Shown piece after piece: positions 32,808 through 41,144 of a stretch of DNA of 64,000 nt. Position numbers and translations under genes: made by a program. Numbering within the stretch: position 1 is the stretch's first letter; each line of letters begins with the position of its first letter. Source of the DNA: Pseudomonadota bacterium (lineage in GTDB: Bacteria; Pseudomonadota; Gammaproteobacteria; Steroidobacterales; Steroidobacteraceae); assembly GCA_025356075.1 (NCBI GenBank), contig JANXUT010000053.1, forward strand, positions 1 to 64,000. Reading direction: 5' to 3'. A model generated the notes under the pieces. That model was not told where the DNA came from, did not search any database, and was given only the letters and a program-made list of their open reading frames with translations.

Positions 32808-33874
32808 CAGGGGCTTTCGTCGATCAACAGCACGGATTTCCCGACCGTCCGGCCGGTCTGGAGTTCCTCGAGCGCCTTCACGGCCTCGGCGAACGGGTGG
32901 CGGGCGCCGACGTGCGGGGCCTTGAGCTCGAGCGCCGCAAGGTTCGCGTAAGCAGAAGGAACCCGCTCGACCGACTGCCAGAGCCAGATCAGGTTGAAGG
33001 CAAGCAGCGCGCGATTCTCCGCGATCATCGAAAGCGGATCCAGTCGCGGACGCGTGAGCCAGCGCGACAGGAGGTGCGGCCACGACGGGCGGGCGCCCGG
33101 TGTCACGAAATCGGCCGCGCCGTAGAGAACGTAGCGCCCCTCAGGCGCCAAGCGCTCGAACGCGGGCTTGAACCAGGAGCCGAGCACTGCATCGAAGACG
33201 ATGTCGAAGCCGCTCGCATCGGCGGCCTTGAGTGCCTGGTCGAGCGAGCGGGCGTAGCCTTTGCGATCGCGCAGGACCACGCGCGAGCGCGGCACCCCCA
33301 ACTCGCGCTCGAGGAATGCGACCTTGTGCTCGCTGCCGACCACCGCCACCGCCCGCGCGCCGAGGCGAGAGAGAATCGCAAGCGCATTGAGTCCGACGCC
33401 CCCGGCTGCCGATTGCACCAGGACCACGCTGTCGCGCCGGGCGTTGCCGAGCCCGAGGAGTCCGTACCAGGCGGTCAGCGCCTGGACGGGGTAGGCGGCC
33501 CCCTGCTCGAATGACCAGCCGGTGGGAAGGGGCTGGAGGTAGCGGACGTCGGCGTTGAGTGCCGAGGCATAGCCGCCGAAGCGCGTCAGCGCGATGACCG
33601 GATCCCCGACCGCGAACGCGTGGCCGGAACCTGCGCGCGGCGGGCCGAGGGCAGCCACGCGGCCGGCGACTTCGAGTCCGGGCACGAAACTGCCCCGAGG
33701 GGTCGCTGAATAGAGCCCCTGGCACGCTAAGAGGTCCGCGAAATTAAGCCCGACCGCGCGGACGGCGATCCTTGCCTCGCCCTCGCCCGGCGGCCCGAGC
33801 GGCTCCTCGACGCGCTGCAGGCGCGCGAGCGAGCCGCTCCGGTCGATGCGCCATACGATTCGTGAGCTTTGCAT
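32807..33874 (-). CDS. MDR-superfamily quinone oxidoreductase / VAT-1-like reductase
   Basis: The 355-residue protein from the ATG at 33874 has VRAVGLNFADLLACQGLYS, the MDR N-domain motif of quinone reductases. FVPGLEVAGRVAALG follows, then the nucleotide site VQSAAGGVGLNALAIL. The C-terminus (ETGRTVGKSVL-like text) fits the zinc-free VAT-1/quinone oxidoreductase branch. I see no catalytic zinc Cys/His. It would reduce quinones or enals with NADPH in the cytoplasm. Its ATG is only 17 bases from the divergent mprF ATG, and its stop overlaps the MATE start. Confidence 0.86.
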   Translation of the reverse strand: MQSSRIVWRIDRSGSLARLQRVEEPLGPPGEGEARIAVRAVGLNFADLLACQGLYSATPRGSFVPGLEVAGRVAALGPPRAGSGHAFAVGDPVIALTRFGGYASALNADVRYLQPLPTGWSFEQGAAYPVQALTAWYGLLGLGNARRDSVVLVQSAAGGVGLNALAILSRLGARAVAVVGSEHKVAFLERELGVPRSRVVLRDRKGYARSLDQALKAADASGFDIVFDAVLGSWFKPAFERLAPEGRYVLYGAADFVTPGARPSWPHLLSRWLTRPRLDPLSMIAENRALLAFNLIWLWQSVERVPSAYANLAALELKAPHVGARHPFAEAVKALEELQTGRTVGKSVLLIDESP

Positions 33875-33891
33875 GGGATCATAGTAGCCGC

Positions 33892-36498
33892 ATGAGCGAG
33901 CCGAGCACCCCGTCCGTCGAGCCGGTCGAGCCCACCGAGCCATTTCCGTGGCGGCGGTGGCTTCCGGCCGCGCTCTCGGTGCTGGTGTTCGTCCTGGTCG
34001 CCGCATTCCTGCATCACGTGCTCGGCGCCAACCACCTGCGCGACGTGACAGCGGCCTTGAAGGCGACGCCGATGGCAGCGGTCGCGACCGCCTGCGCGCT
34101 GACGGCCGGCAGCTACTTTATGCTGACGCTGTACGACTGGATCGCGGTCAAGTACGTGCAGAAGCCCGTGTCCTATGCGCGCACGGCGCTGACCTCGTTC
34201 ATCGCCTACGCGTTCGGGCACAACCTGAGCCTCGCCTCGTTCACGGGCGGCGCCATCCGCTACCGGCTCTATTCGAGCCAGGGGTTCACGACCGTCGATG
34301 TCGCGACGATCGTGTCGGTGTGCGCGCTGACGACTTCGATCGGCGTCAGCGTCATCGCCGGCAGCGCGCTCATCCTCGCCGCGCCCGGCGGCGGCGTCCT
34401 GCACCTCGGCTTCATCTGGTCGAAGGTCGTCGGCACCGCGCTCCTCGGCTGGGTGATCGCCTACGTCATCTGGGCAGCGCGGGCCGAGCGGCCCGCCGCG
34501 ATCGGGTCGTGGGCACTGAGGCCCCCCGGCGCGACGCTGGCGCTCGCGCAGGTCGTCGTCGCGGTCATCGACCTCACGTTGTCGGCCGGGGTCCTCTACG
34601 TCCTCCTGCCGGTCGGCACGAACATCGGCTTCGTCACGTTCGCCGGCCTCTACGCGGTCGCCGTGGTGGCCGGCATCGTGAGCCAGGTGCCGGGCGGCCT
34701 CGGCGTCATCGAGCTCGTCGTCTCGCTCGCGCTCCCCGACGTGCCGCGACCGCAGCTATTGGGCGCGCTCCTCGCCTATCGCGGCATCTACTACTTCGGC
34801 CCACTCGTGCTCGCGGCGCTCACCTTCGCCGGCCACGAGCTCGTACGCCAGCGGCGGCACCTGAGCCGTGCCGGCGGCTTCGCGGATTCCGTCATCGCGC
34901 CGCTCCTGCGCCCGGTCGCCCCGCAGCTGATCGGCGTGCTCGTGTTCCTGGCGGGCGCCGTGCTGCTCCTCTCGGGCGCGACCCCGGGTCTCGATGCGCG
35001 CTTGGGCAAGCTCGTCGACATCGTGCCGTTGCCGCTCCTCGAGCTCTCCCACCTCGCCGGCAGCGTCATCGGCGTTGGCCTGCTCATCCTCGCGCGCGGC
35101 CTGTTCCGGCGCCTCGCCGCCGCCTACCACATGACGTTCTGGCTGCTCGTCGCCGGCATCATCGCCTCGCTCCTCAAGGGGCTCGACTTCGAGGAGGCGA
35201 CCTACCTCGGCCTCGTGCTGCTCGTGACCTGGCTCGGCCGCCAGGCGTTCCACCGCCCCTCGACGATCATGAGCCAGCGGTTCACGCCGGGCTGGATCGC
35301 GAGCGTCGCAATCATCGTGGCGCTGTCGCTCTGGATCGGCGTGCTCGCACAGCGGCACGTGCCGTATTCGAACGACCTGTGGTGGACGGTCGGCGTGAAG
35401 GGCGATGCGCCGCGCATCCTCAGGGCCTCGCTCGTGGTCGTCGTCGCACTCGGCGCCTTCGTGGCGGTCAATCTCATGAAGCCGGCGCGGCCCCGGCCGC
35501 ACGATCCGGCCGAACTCGACCTCGAGCGTGCGCGTCTCGCGATCGCAAGCTCGAGCTTCAGCCTCGCCAACGCCGCGCTGGCCGGCGACAAGCGCCTCCT
35601 GTTCGCGCCAAGCGGCGATGCGTTCGTGATGTACCAGGTGAGCGGGCGCAGCTGGGTCGCGCTCGGCGACCCGGTCGGGCCCGCCGCCCGCGAGGAGGAC
35701 CTCGTCTGGGCGTTCCGCGAGCTCGTCGACCTCAGGGGCGGACGGACCGTCTTCTACCAGGTCAGCGGCCGCTCGCTACCCTTATATATTGATCTTGGGC
35801 TCTCGCTGATCAAGCTCGGCGAGGAAGCGCGGGTGCCGCTCGCGGATTTCCAGCTCGAGGGCAGCGCGCGCGCGGACTTACGCCAATCGCGGCGGCGCGC
35901 GCAGCGCGACGGTGCGAGCTTCCAGGTCGTACCCGCCGCGGCTGTCGAGCCGCTGCTGCCGCGGCTGAAGGCGATCTCGGACGCCTGGCTCGATGACAAG
36001 TCGACGGCCGAGAAGGGCTTCTCGCTCGGCGCGTTCAACGAGCGCTACCTCAAGGAATTCCCACTCGCGGTCGTGCGCAGCGAAGGCGAGATCGTCGCGT
36101 TCGCGAACCTCTGGGGTACCGCGAACCTTGAGGAGCTCTCGATCGACCTCATGCGCTTCAGCCCCGATGCGCCGAGGAGCTCGATGGACTACCTGTTCAT
36201 CGAGCTCATGCTGTGGGGCCGCGCGCAGGGCTACCACTGGTTCAATCTCGGCATGGCGCCGCTCGCGGGCCTCGAGAACCGCGCGCTCGCCCCGCTCTGG
36301 CACCGTCTTGGCAGCTTCCTCTTTCGCCACGGCGAGTCGTTCTACAACTTCGAGGGCCTGCGGCGCTACAAGGCGAAGTTCGATCCCGTCTGGGAGCCTC
36401 GCTACATGGCATCCCCGGGCGGCCTGCACCTGCCGCGCATCCTGCTCGACGTCTCGACGCTGATTTCCGGTGGCTTCAAGGAACTCGTTTCAAAATGA
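33892..36498 (+). CDS. mprF: Bifunctional aminoacyl-phosphatidylglycerol synthase/flippase
   Basis: This 868-residue protein has about fourteen membrane helices (N-terminal flippase and middle part). A cytoplasmic C-terminal synthetase domain runs from about 560: LFAPSGDAFVMYQVSGRSW, ALGDPVGPAAREEDLVW, FNERYLKEFPLAVVRSEGEI, SSMDYLFIELMLWGRAQGY, LAPLWHRLGSFLFRHGESFY. MprF/LpiA moves Lys or Ala from tRNA to phosphatidylglycerol and flips it, lowering surface charge and antimicrobial peptide binding. The acvB gene follows with an ATGA overlap. No clear ribosome site precedes the ATG at 33892, and the divergent MDR start is 17 bases away. Confidence 0.93.
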   Translation: MSEPSTPSVEPVEPTEPFPWRRWLPAALSVLVFVLVAAFLHHVLGANHLRDVTAALKATPMAAVATACALTAGSYFMLTLYDWIAVKYVQKPVSYARTALTSFIAYAFGHNLSLASFTGGAIRYRLYSSQGFTTVDVATIVSVCALTTSIGVSVIAGSALILAAPGGGVLHLGFIWSKVVGTALLGWVIAYVIWAARAERPAAIGSWALRPPGATLALAQVVVAVIDLTLSAGVLYVLLPVGTNIGFVTFAGLYAVAVVAGIVSQVPGGLGVIELVVSLALPDVPRPQLLGALLAYRGIYYFGPLVLAALTFAGHELVRQRRHLSRAGGFADSVIAPLLRPVAPQLIGVLVFLAGAVLLLSGATPGLDARLGKLVDIVPLPLLELSHLAGSVIGVGLLILARGLFRRLAAAYHMTFWLLVAGIIASLLKGLDFEEATYLGLVLLVTWLGRQAFHRPSTIMSQRFTPGWIASVAIIVALSLWIGVLAQRHVPYSNDLWWTVGVKGDAPRILRASLVVVVALGAFVAVNLMKPARPRPHDPAELDLERARLAIASSSFSLANAALAGDKRLLFAPSGDAFVMYQVSGRSWVALGDPVGPAAREEDLVWAFRELVDLRGGRTVFYQVSGRSLPLYIDLGLSLIKLGEEARVPLADFQLEGSARADLRQSRRRAQRDGASFQVVPAAAVEPLLPRLKAISDAWLDDKSTAEKGFSLGAFNERYLKEFPLAVVRSEGEIVAFANLWGTANLEELSIDLMRFSPDAPRSSMDYLFIELMLWGRAQGYHWFNLGMAPLAGLENRALAPLWHRLGSFLFRHGESFYNFEGLRRYKAKFDPVWEPRYMASPGGLHLPRILLDVSTLISGGFKELVSK

Positions 36499-37994
36499 CC
36501 GACCTCGCGTGCCGTCCCGGGCTGATCGCCCGATCCATCATTGCGGTCGCACTCATCGCGGGCGCCTCGAGCTTCGCGCCCGCGGCGACGCCGAAGGCGG
36601 GGACGGGCGGCGATGCGCCGGCGCCGGCACTCGCTGGCGAGCAGAAGCTGAACTACGGGCCCTTCAAGAACGTGACGGTCTACCGGCCGCACGGGGCGGT
36701 GAGGAGCGTTGCGGTGTTCGTGTCCGGCGACGGCGGCTGGAACTTGGGCGTCGTCGACATGGCGCGGCACCTCCTCGACATGGACGCGCTCGTGGTTGGC
36801 ATCGACATCCGCGGCTACCTGAAGGTCCTCAACGCGCCTGCCTCGAGCTGCCACAGCTTTGCCACTGACTTCGAGGGGCTCTCGCACGAAGTCGAGCGGC
36901 GCTTCAAGCTGCCCGAGTACCTGCCGCCGATCCTGATCGGCTACTCCTCGGGCGCCACGCTCGTCTACGCGACGATGGTCGAGTCGCCGAAGGGCACCTT
37001 CGACGGCGCGATGAGCCTCGGCTTCTGCCCGGACCTCGCGATGACGCAGAAGATCTGCAAGGGCAGCGGGCTCGCCTACGCCATCGACTATGGCAAGTCG
37101 ACGGACCCGCGCGTCCCGCAGGGCGTCCTATTCAAGGAGGCCGAGCACAACGTGACACCGTGGGTCGCGTTTCAGGGAGAACTTGACCAGGTGTGCGATC
37201 CGCCCGCCACGCGCGCCTTCGTCGAACGCACCGGCAAGGGGGAGCTCGTGTGGCTGCCGAAGGTCGGCCACGGCTTCTCGGTCGAGCGCAACTGGCTGCC
37301 GCAGTTCAAGGAGGCCTACCGCAAGCTCACCGAGCGCGCGATCCCGGCCCCCGTGACGCTGCCCGAGGTCCGCGACCTGCCGCTTGTCGAAGTGCCGGCC
37401 GCATCGGCGGCGGTGGCGGACCCGGAGGTCTTCGCGGTGCTCCTGACGGGCGACGGCGGTTGGGCGGGACTCGACCAGGACGTGGCGGCGGCGCTGGCCG
37501 CGCGCGGCGTGCCGGTCGTCGGCCTCAACACGCTCAAGTACTTCTGGAGTGCGCGGACGCCGGAGGCGGCAGCCGCGGATCTCGAGCGGATCATCCGTCG
37601 CTACGGGGCGGCGTGGAAGCGCCCGCAGGTGCTGCTCGTCGGCTACTCGTTCGGCGCGGACGTGCTGCCCTTCCTCTACACGCGCCTGTCGCCCGAGCTG
37701 CGCGCCGAAGTGCGCACCGTGAGCCTCCTCGGGCTCAGTGACAGCGCGAGCTTCGAGTTCCACGTCAGCGACTGGATTCCGGGCTCGGGCGACGACGGTC
37801 GGCCGACGAAGCCCGAGATCAAGCGGATGACCGGAGCGACGGTGCTGTGCCTCTACGGCAAGGATGAAGCGGATTCTCCGTGCCCGACGCTCGATTCCCC
37901 AACGGTAAAGTCGGTTGCGCTCAGCGGTGGCCACCATTTCGATGGCGACTACGGCGCGCTCGCGCAAGCCATCCTCGCGCACGCACACCACTGA
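36495..37994 (+). CDS. acvB: AcvB/VirJ-family lysyl-phosphatidylglycerol hydrolase
   Basis: The start overlaps the mprF stop (ATGA), so the pair is translationally coupled. The 499-residue protein has a signal peptide (LIARSIIAVALIAGASSFAPA) and two VirJ-type alpha/beta domains. The first has VFVSGDGGWN and GYSSGATLVYA; the second has VLLTGDGGWAGLDQDVAAAL, LVGYSFGADVLPFLYTRL with the Ser nucleophile, and GGHHFDGDY with the catalytic His. Known AcvB/AtvA proteins hydrolyse lysyl-phosphatidylglycerol in the periplasm and sit after lpiA (mprF). This is the same arrangement, so lipid-charge control is a confident reading. Confidence 0.9.
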   Translation: MTDLACRPGLIARSIIAVALIAGASSFAPAATPKAGTGGDAPAPALAGEQKLNYGPFKNVTVYRPHGAVRSVAVFVSGDGGWNLGVVDMARHLLDMDALVVGIDIRGYLKVLNAPASSCHSFATDFEGLSHEVERRFKLPEYLPPILIGYSSGATLVYATMVESPKGTFDGAMSLGFCPDLAMTQKICKGSGLAYAIDYGKSTDPRVPQGVLFKEAEHNVTPWVAFQGELDQVCDPPATRAFVERTGKGELVWLPKVGHGFSVERNWLPQFKEAYRKLTERAIPAPVTLPEVRDLPLVEVPAASAAVADPEVFAVLLTGDGGWAGLDQDVAAALAARGVPVVGLNTLKYFWSARTPEAAAADLERIIRRYGAAWKRPQVLLVGYSFGADVLPFLYTRLSPELRAEVRTVSLLGLSDSASFEFHVSDWIPGSGDDGRPTKPEIKRMTGATVLCLYGKDEADSPCPTLDSPTVKSVALSGGHHFDGDYGALAQAILAHAHH

Positions 37995-38054
37995 GGGGAC
38001 GCCAAGGCCCTCGTGCTCGCGGGTGCTGCCTAAGCTCCGGCCGGATATGGGACG

Positions 38055-39548
38055 ATGCGCCGGGCGGGCGGGGCGACAGGCATGACGGTGGGCGGATCTC
38101 CCGAGGCGATCGTGAACGCGGCGCTGAAGCTCGACCGCGAGGGGCGCGTGGCCGAGGCCATCGCAGCCTACGAGCAGATCCTCGCGCGCTGGCCTGGCTT
38201 CGCCGACATCTGGTACAACCTCGCCGTGCTGCAACGCGGCAGGCGCGACCTCGATGCCGCGCTCGCCTCCTACGCGCGCGCGCTTGCGGCGGGTGTGCGC
38301 GGGCCCGAGGCGGTGCACCTCAACCGCAGCGTCATCTATACCGACTACCTCGGGCAGCACGAGGCGGCCGAGCGCGAATTGAACGCCGCGCTCGCGCTCA
38401 ATCCCGCGTACGTCCCCGCGCTCTTGAACCTCGCGAACCTCCACGAGGATCACGGCCGCCGGGCCGAGGCGCGCGCGCTCCTGGAACGCGCACTCGCGCT
38501 CGAACCCGCTCGCTTCGAGGCACTCGCGCGCTACGCGAACCTCGCGCGCGGAGCGGGGGATCCCGCGCTTCCCGACCGGCTGAGGAGAGCGCTCGCCGAT
38601 ACCGCGGCGAGTGCCACGGACCGCGCTTCGCTCGCCTTCGCGCTCGGCCGGCTGCTCGATGCCGCGGGGGACTATCCCGGCGCCTTCGCGGCCTACGCGC
38701 GCGCGAACCTCGAGAGCCGCGCGAGCGCGGGACCGGGCTTTAGCGCCTACGACCGCGCCGGGCAGGTCGCCTTTACCGACCGGCTGATCGCAGCGCCCAT
38801 CGTCCGGTCGCAAGCCTCACCGGGCACGCAGCCCGGGCCGCGGCCGGTCTTCATCTGCGGCATGTTCCGTTCGGGATCAACGCTCGCCGAGCAGCTCCTC
38901 GCGAGCGGTGCCGGCCTCGCCGCGGGCGGGGAGCTCGATGGCCTGCCGCGCATCGTGCGGGAACTCCACCCGTTCCCCGAGTCGCTCGCCACGCTCGGCG
39001 CCGACCGGCGGGACGCGCTCGCCGGGAGCTATCTCGAGGAACTCGCCCGCCGCTTCCCGGGCGCGGCCCAGGTCATCGACAAGCGTCCCGATAACTTCCT
39101 CTACATCGGCCTCATCAAGGCGCTCTTCCCCGACGCGCGCATCGTGCACACGGTCCGTGCGCCGCTCGACAACTGCCTGTCGATCTACTTCCTCCACCTC
39201 GACCACGCGATGCCCTATGCGCTCGACCTGATGGATATCGGCCACTATTTCCGGGAATATCGCCGCCTGATGACGCACTGGAAGACCAGCTTTGGGGCGG
39301 ACATCCACGACCTCGACTACGACGTGCTCGTCCGCTCGCCGGAAACCGAGCTCGCTCGCCTCGGACGATTCCTCGGCGTTGAAATGAGCGGCCTGCCGTC
39401 GGCAGCCCCCGGCACGCGCGCGATCAAGACCGCGAGCGTATGGCAGGTGCGGGAGCCTCTCTACACGACCTCGTCAGGCCGCGCGGCGCACTATGCGTTC
39501 GCGCTCAAGCAACTGCGGGCGTACCTCGCGGACCTGTCGCCCGAGTAG
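38055..39548 (+). CDS. TPR-sulfotransferase 1
   Basis: The N-terminal half (about 10-230) has TPR repeats (ALKLDREGRVAEAIAAYEQIL, PGFADIWYNLAVLQ, LNPAYVPALLNLANLHEDHG). The C-terminal half is a PAPS-dependent sulfotransferase: the 5'-phosphosulfate loop FICGMFRSGSTLAEQLLAS, then the 3'-phosphate region VHTVRAPLDNCLSIYF and VIDKRPDNFLYIGLI. It has no signal peptide. TPR-fused sulfotransferases are thought to sulfate proteins or peptides, but bacterial substrates are mostly unknown. Starts at 38055 and 38082 are both possible and neither has a strong ribosome site. It runs into the two 2OG oxygenase genes. Confidence 0.88.
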   Translation: MRRAGGATGMTVGGSPEAIVNAALKLDREGRVAEAIAAYEQILARWPGFADIWYNLAVLQRGRRDLDAALASYARALAAGVRGPEAVHLNRSVIYTDYLGQHEAAERELNAALALNPAYVPALLNLANLHEDHGRRAEARALLERALALEPARFEALARYANLARGAGDPALPDRLRRALADTAASATDRASLAFALGRLLDAAGDYPGAFAAYARANLESRASAGPGFSAYDRAGQVAFTDRLIAAPIVRSQASPGTQPGPRPVFICGMFRSGSTLAEQLLASGAGLAAGGELDGLPRIVRELHPFPESLATLGADRRDALAGSYLEELARRFPGAAQVIDKRPDNFLYIGLIKALFPDARIVHTVRAPLDNCLSIYFLHLDHAMPYALDLMDIGHYFREYRRLMTHWKTSFGADIHDLDYDVLVRSPETELARLGRFLGVEMSGLPSAAPGTRAIKTASVWQVREPLYTTSSGRAAHYAFALKQLRAYLADLSPE

Positions 39549-39564
39549 CCGCTCACGAGCCCCC

Positions 39565-40233
39565 ATGAGCGCCACACCACCGACCGTTGTGCCGATCCTT
39601 GCGACGCCGTTCGGCGTCGTGCCGATGCCGGAGGCTGCAACGCTGAATGCGACGCTGACGGCCGTGCTGGCGGCGCGCGCTGCCGCCGACACCGATTCGA
39701 GCCGAAAGGCTAATCCCCTTTGCTACCGCAGTCCGGAAGACCTGCTCGAGTGGGCCGAACCGACAGTGCAACGCGTCGCCGCCGAGATGCTCCGCGGTGT
39801 CTATACGATTGTCGCGGCGGTGAACGAGCTCGACGAGGCACAGCTGCGTTCGTTGATCCCGCAAGCACGCTGCTGCTTCGCCATCATCCGCCCGGACGGC
39901 GCGGTGCCCGCGACCAACCATCCCTTGACCGCGTGGTGCGGGATCTACTGCGCGGCCGCACCGGTTGCATCGACGGCGCGTGGCGATCGCGGGACGCTGC
40001 GCCTCTACGGGACGCGCCTCGCCACGATGTTCACCGATGCCACCAACTCCGCGATGCGAGTGCCCTACATGCCCGGCCACTACGCCTGGAAGCCTGTCCC
40101 GGGCCAGATGGCGGTATTTCCGGCGTCGATAACGCACGAAATCGGGCTGAACAGGCTCGCCGGGGAGCTCGTGCTGATGTCGATGCGCGTTCGGTTCGTC
40201 GTACCGGGCCAACTCGGGTGGTCGACATGGTGA
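39565..40233 (+). CDS. Putative 2OG-Fe(II) oxygenase A (PF13759-like), first His replaced
   Basis: The 222-residue protein from the ATG at 39565 is paralogous to the next gene. They share the order P(L)xxxxxWxxxY, GxLRxxxxR, PGQMAVFPASITHEIG and a C-terminal RVRF. The family belongs to the double-stranded beta-helix dioxygenases. In this copy the HNHP segment reads TNHPLTAWCGIY, so the first His is a Thr, while the downstream His in THEIG is kept. It starts 16 bases after TPR-sulfotransferase 1 and overlaps copy B by seven bases. It may be a weakened or regulatory partner of copy B. Confidence 0.75.
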   Translation: MSATPPTVVPILATPFGVVPMPEAATLNATLTAVLAARAAADTDSSRKANPLCYRSPEDLLEWAEPTVQRVAAEMLRGVYTIVAAVNELDEAQLRSLIPQARCCFAIIRPDGAVPATNHPLTAWCGIYCAAAPVASTARGDRGTLRLYGTRLATMFTDATNSAMRVPYMPGHYAWKPVPGQMAVFPASITHEIGLNRLAGELVLMSMRVRFVVPGQLGWSTW

Positions 40234-40877
40234 GTCCGGCGCTCAAGGTGAACACCCTGTTCGCGGCGCCCTTCGCGGAGGGGCACCTGGTCCCGTGCGA
40301 GCGGTTGAACCGCGAGCTCGAGGAATTATTTCTCGCCCGCGAGAACGACGAGAACCGAAACCCGACGCCAAGTCACATACCTCAAGCGGAAATGTACGAA
40401 AGCCGGTTTAACCTGTTCCGGTGGCCGGACCCGTGCGTGCAGGAACTGCGCCGGTTCATGCTCGAGGCGGTCGGCCGGACGGTCATGGAGACGACGACGC
40501 TTCGCGCCGAGGACATGGCGCGGTTCAAGTTCAACAACCACACATGGTTTCACATAACGCGCTATGCCGGCTCCTTTCTCGCCCACAATCACCCGCTCGC
40601 GTCATGGTCCGCCGTGTACTGCGTGCGGCCCGGAACGCGTCCCGCGGGGCACCCCGGCAGCGGAGTACTCCGTTTCCTGGATCCTCGCTTGGGCGCCGAT
40701 GCCTACCTGGACCCCGCGAACGCCAGCCTGCACCGCCCCTACTCGCTGCGGCCTCTTGAGCTACAGCTCACCGCCGGGCAGGTGGTCGTGTTTCCCTCTT
40801 ACGTTTTCCACGAAGTTGCGCCGTTTTACGGCCCGGATCTCCGGATCACGGTCGCGACCAACTGCTGGTTCACGTAG
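40227..40877 (+). CDS. Putative 2OG-Fe(II) oxygenase B (PF13759-like)
   Basis: The ATG at 40227 lies within the end of copy A, so the two are coupled. This 216-residue protein keeps the metal segment AHNHPLASWSAVYCV. It also has the strand GVLRFLDPRLG, the distal AGQVVVFPSYVFHEVAPF, and FKFNNHTWFHITRYAGSF at the start of the core. It is a cytoplasmic non-heme iron dioxygenase, probably hydroxylating a peptide, protein or small amino compound. Its neighbours are a TPR-sulfotransferase upstream and the TonB receptor downstream, separated by a promoter. Confidence 0.8.
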   Translation: MVSPALKVNTLFAAPFAEGHLVPCERLNRELEELFLARENDENRNPTPSHIPQAEMYESRFNLFRWPDPCVQELRRFMLEAVGRTVMETTTLRAEDMARFKFNNHTWFHITRYAGSFLAHNHPLASWSAVYCVRPGTRPAGHPGSGVLRFLDPRLGADAYLDPANASLHRPYSLRPLELQLTAGQVVVFPSYVFHEVAPFYGPDLRITVATNCWFT

Positions 40878-41011
40878 CGCCCGCGCGTCGCGACCGCCCG
40901 AATTTCTTTGCTGCATCGCAGCAGACTATAGAATGCGATGTTGGGTGTGCGCAACAACCCGAACGGCTTGGGATTTTCTCTGCCGAAGAGGCTTCGTAAA
41001 TGCGAGCGTCT

Positions 41012-41040
41012 TTGCAGATACGAATTAGGCCGTGTAGTAT
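41012..41040 (+). promoter_or_regulatory. Sigma-70 promoter of the TonB receptor
   Basis: TTGCAG (41012-41017), a 17-base spacer, then TAGTAT (41035-41040) sit in an AT-richer stretch about 105 bases before the receptor ATG. The spacing is ideal. Confidence 0.65.
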
Positions 41041-41053
41041 TTCCGCCATAACA

Positions 41054-41104
41054 GCGCGGGCTCAGGGGCCGCGCTCTACGTTCGCTGGGGGCTGCGAAGC
41101 CCCC
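41054..41104 (+). promoter_or_regulatory. Two-hairpin leader of the TonB receptor
   Basis: After the predicted start point, GCGCGG (41054-41059) pairs with CCGCGC (41069-41074). Then GGGGGCT (41087-41093) pairs with AGCCCCC (41098-41104) around a GCGA loop. The second hairpin lacks a T-run and ends about 25 bases before the GGGGAG ribosome site, so it could affect stability or translation. Confidence 0.4.
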
Positions 41105-41144
41105 GGATCCCGAAACGGCTACGTGTGAATCAGGGGAGTTACTA

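Noticed and set aside
37128-38813. 561-codon open frame crossing acvB and TPR-sulfotransferase 1 in antisense
   Set aside because: It spans two real genes and a gap and contains only Arg-rich text, so it is a compositional artefact.
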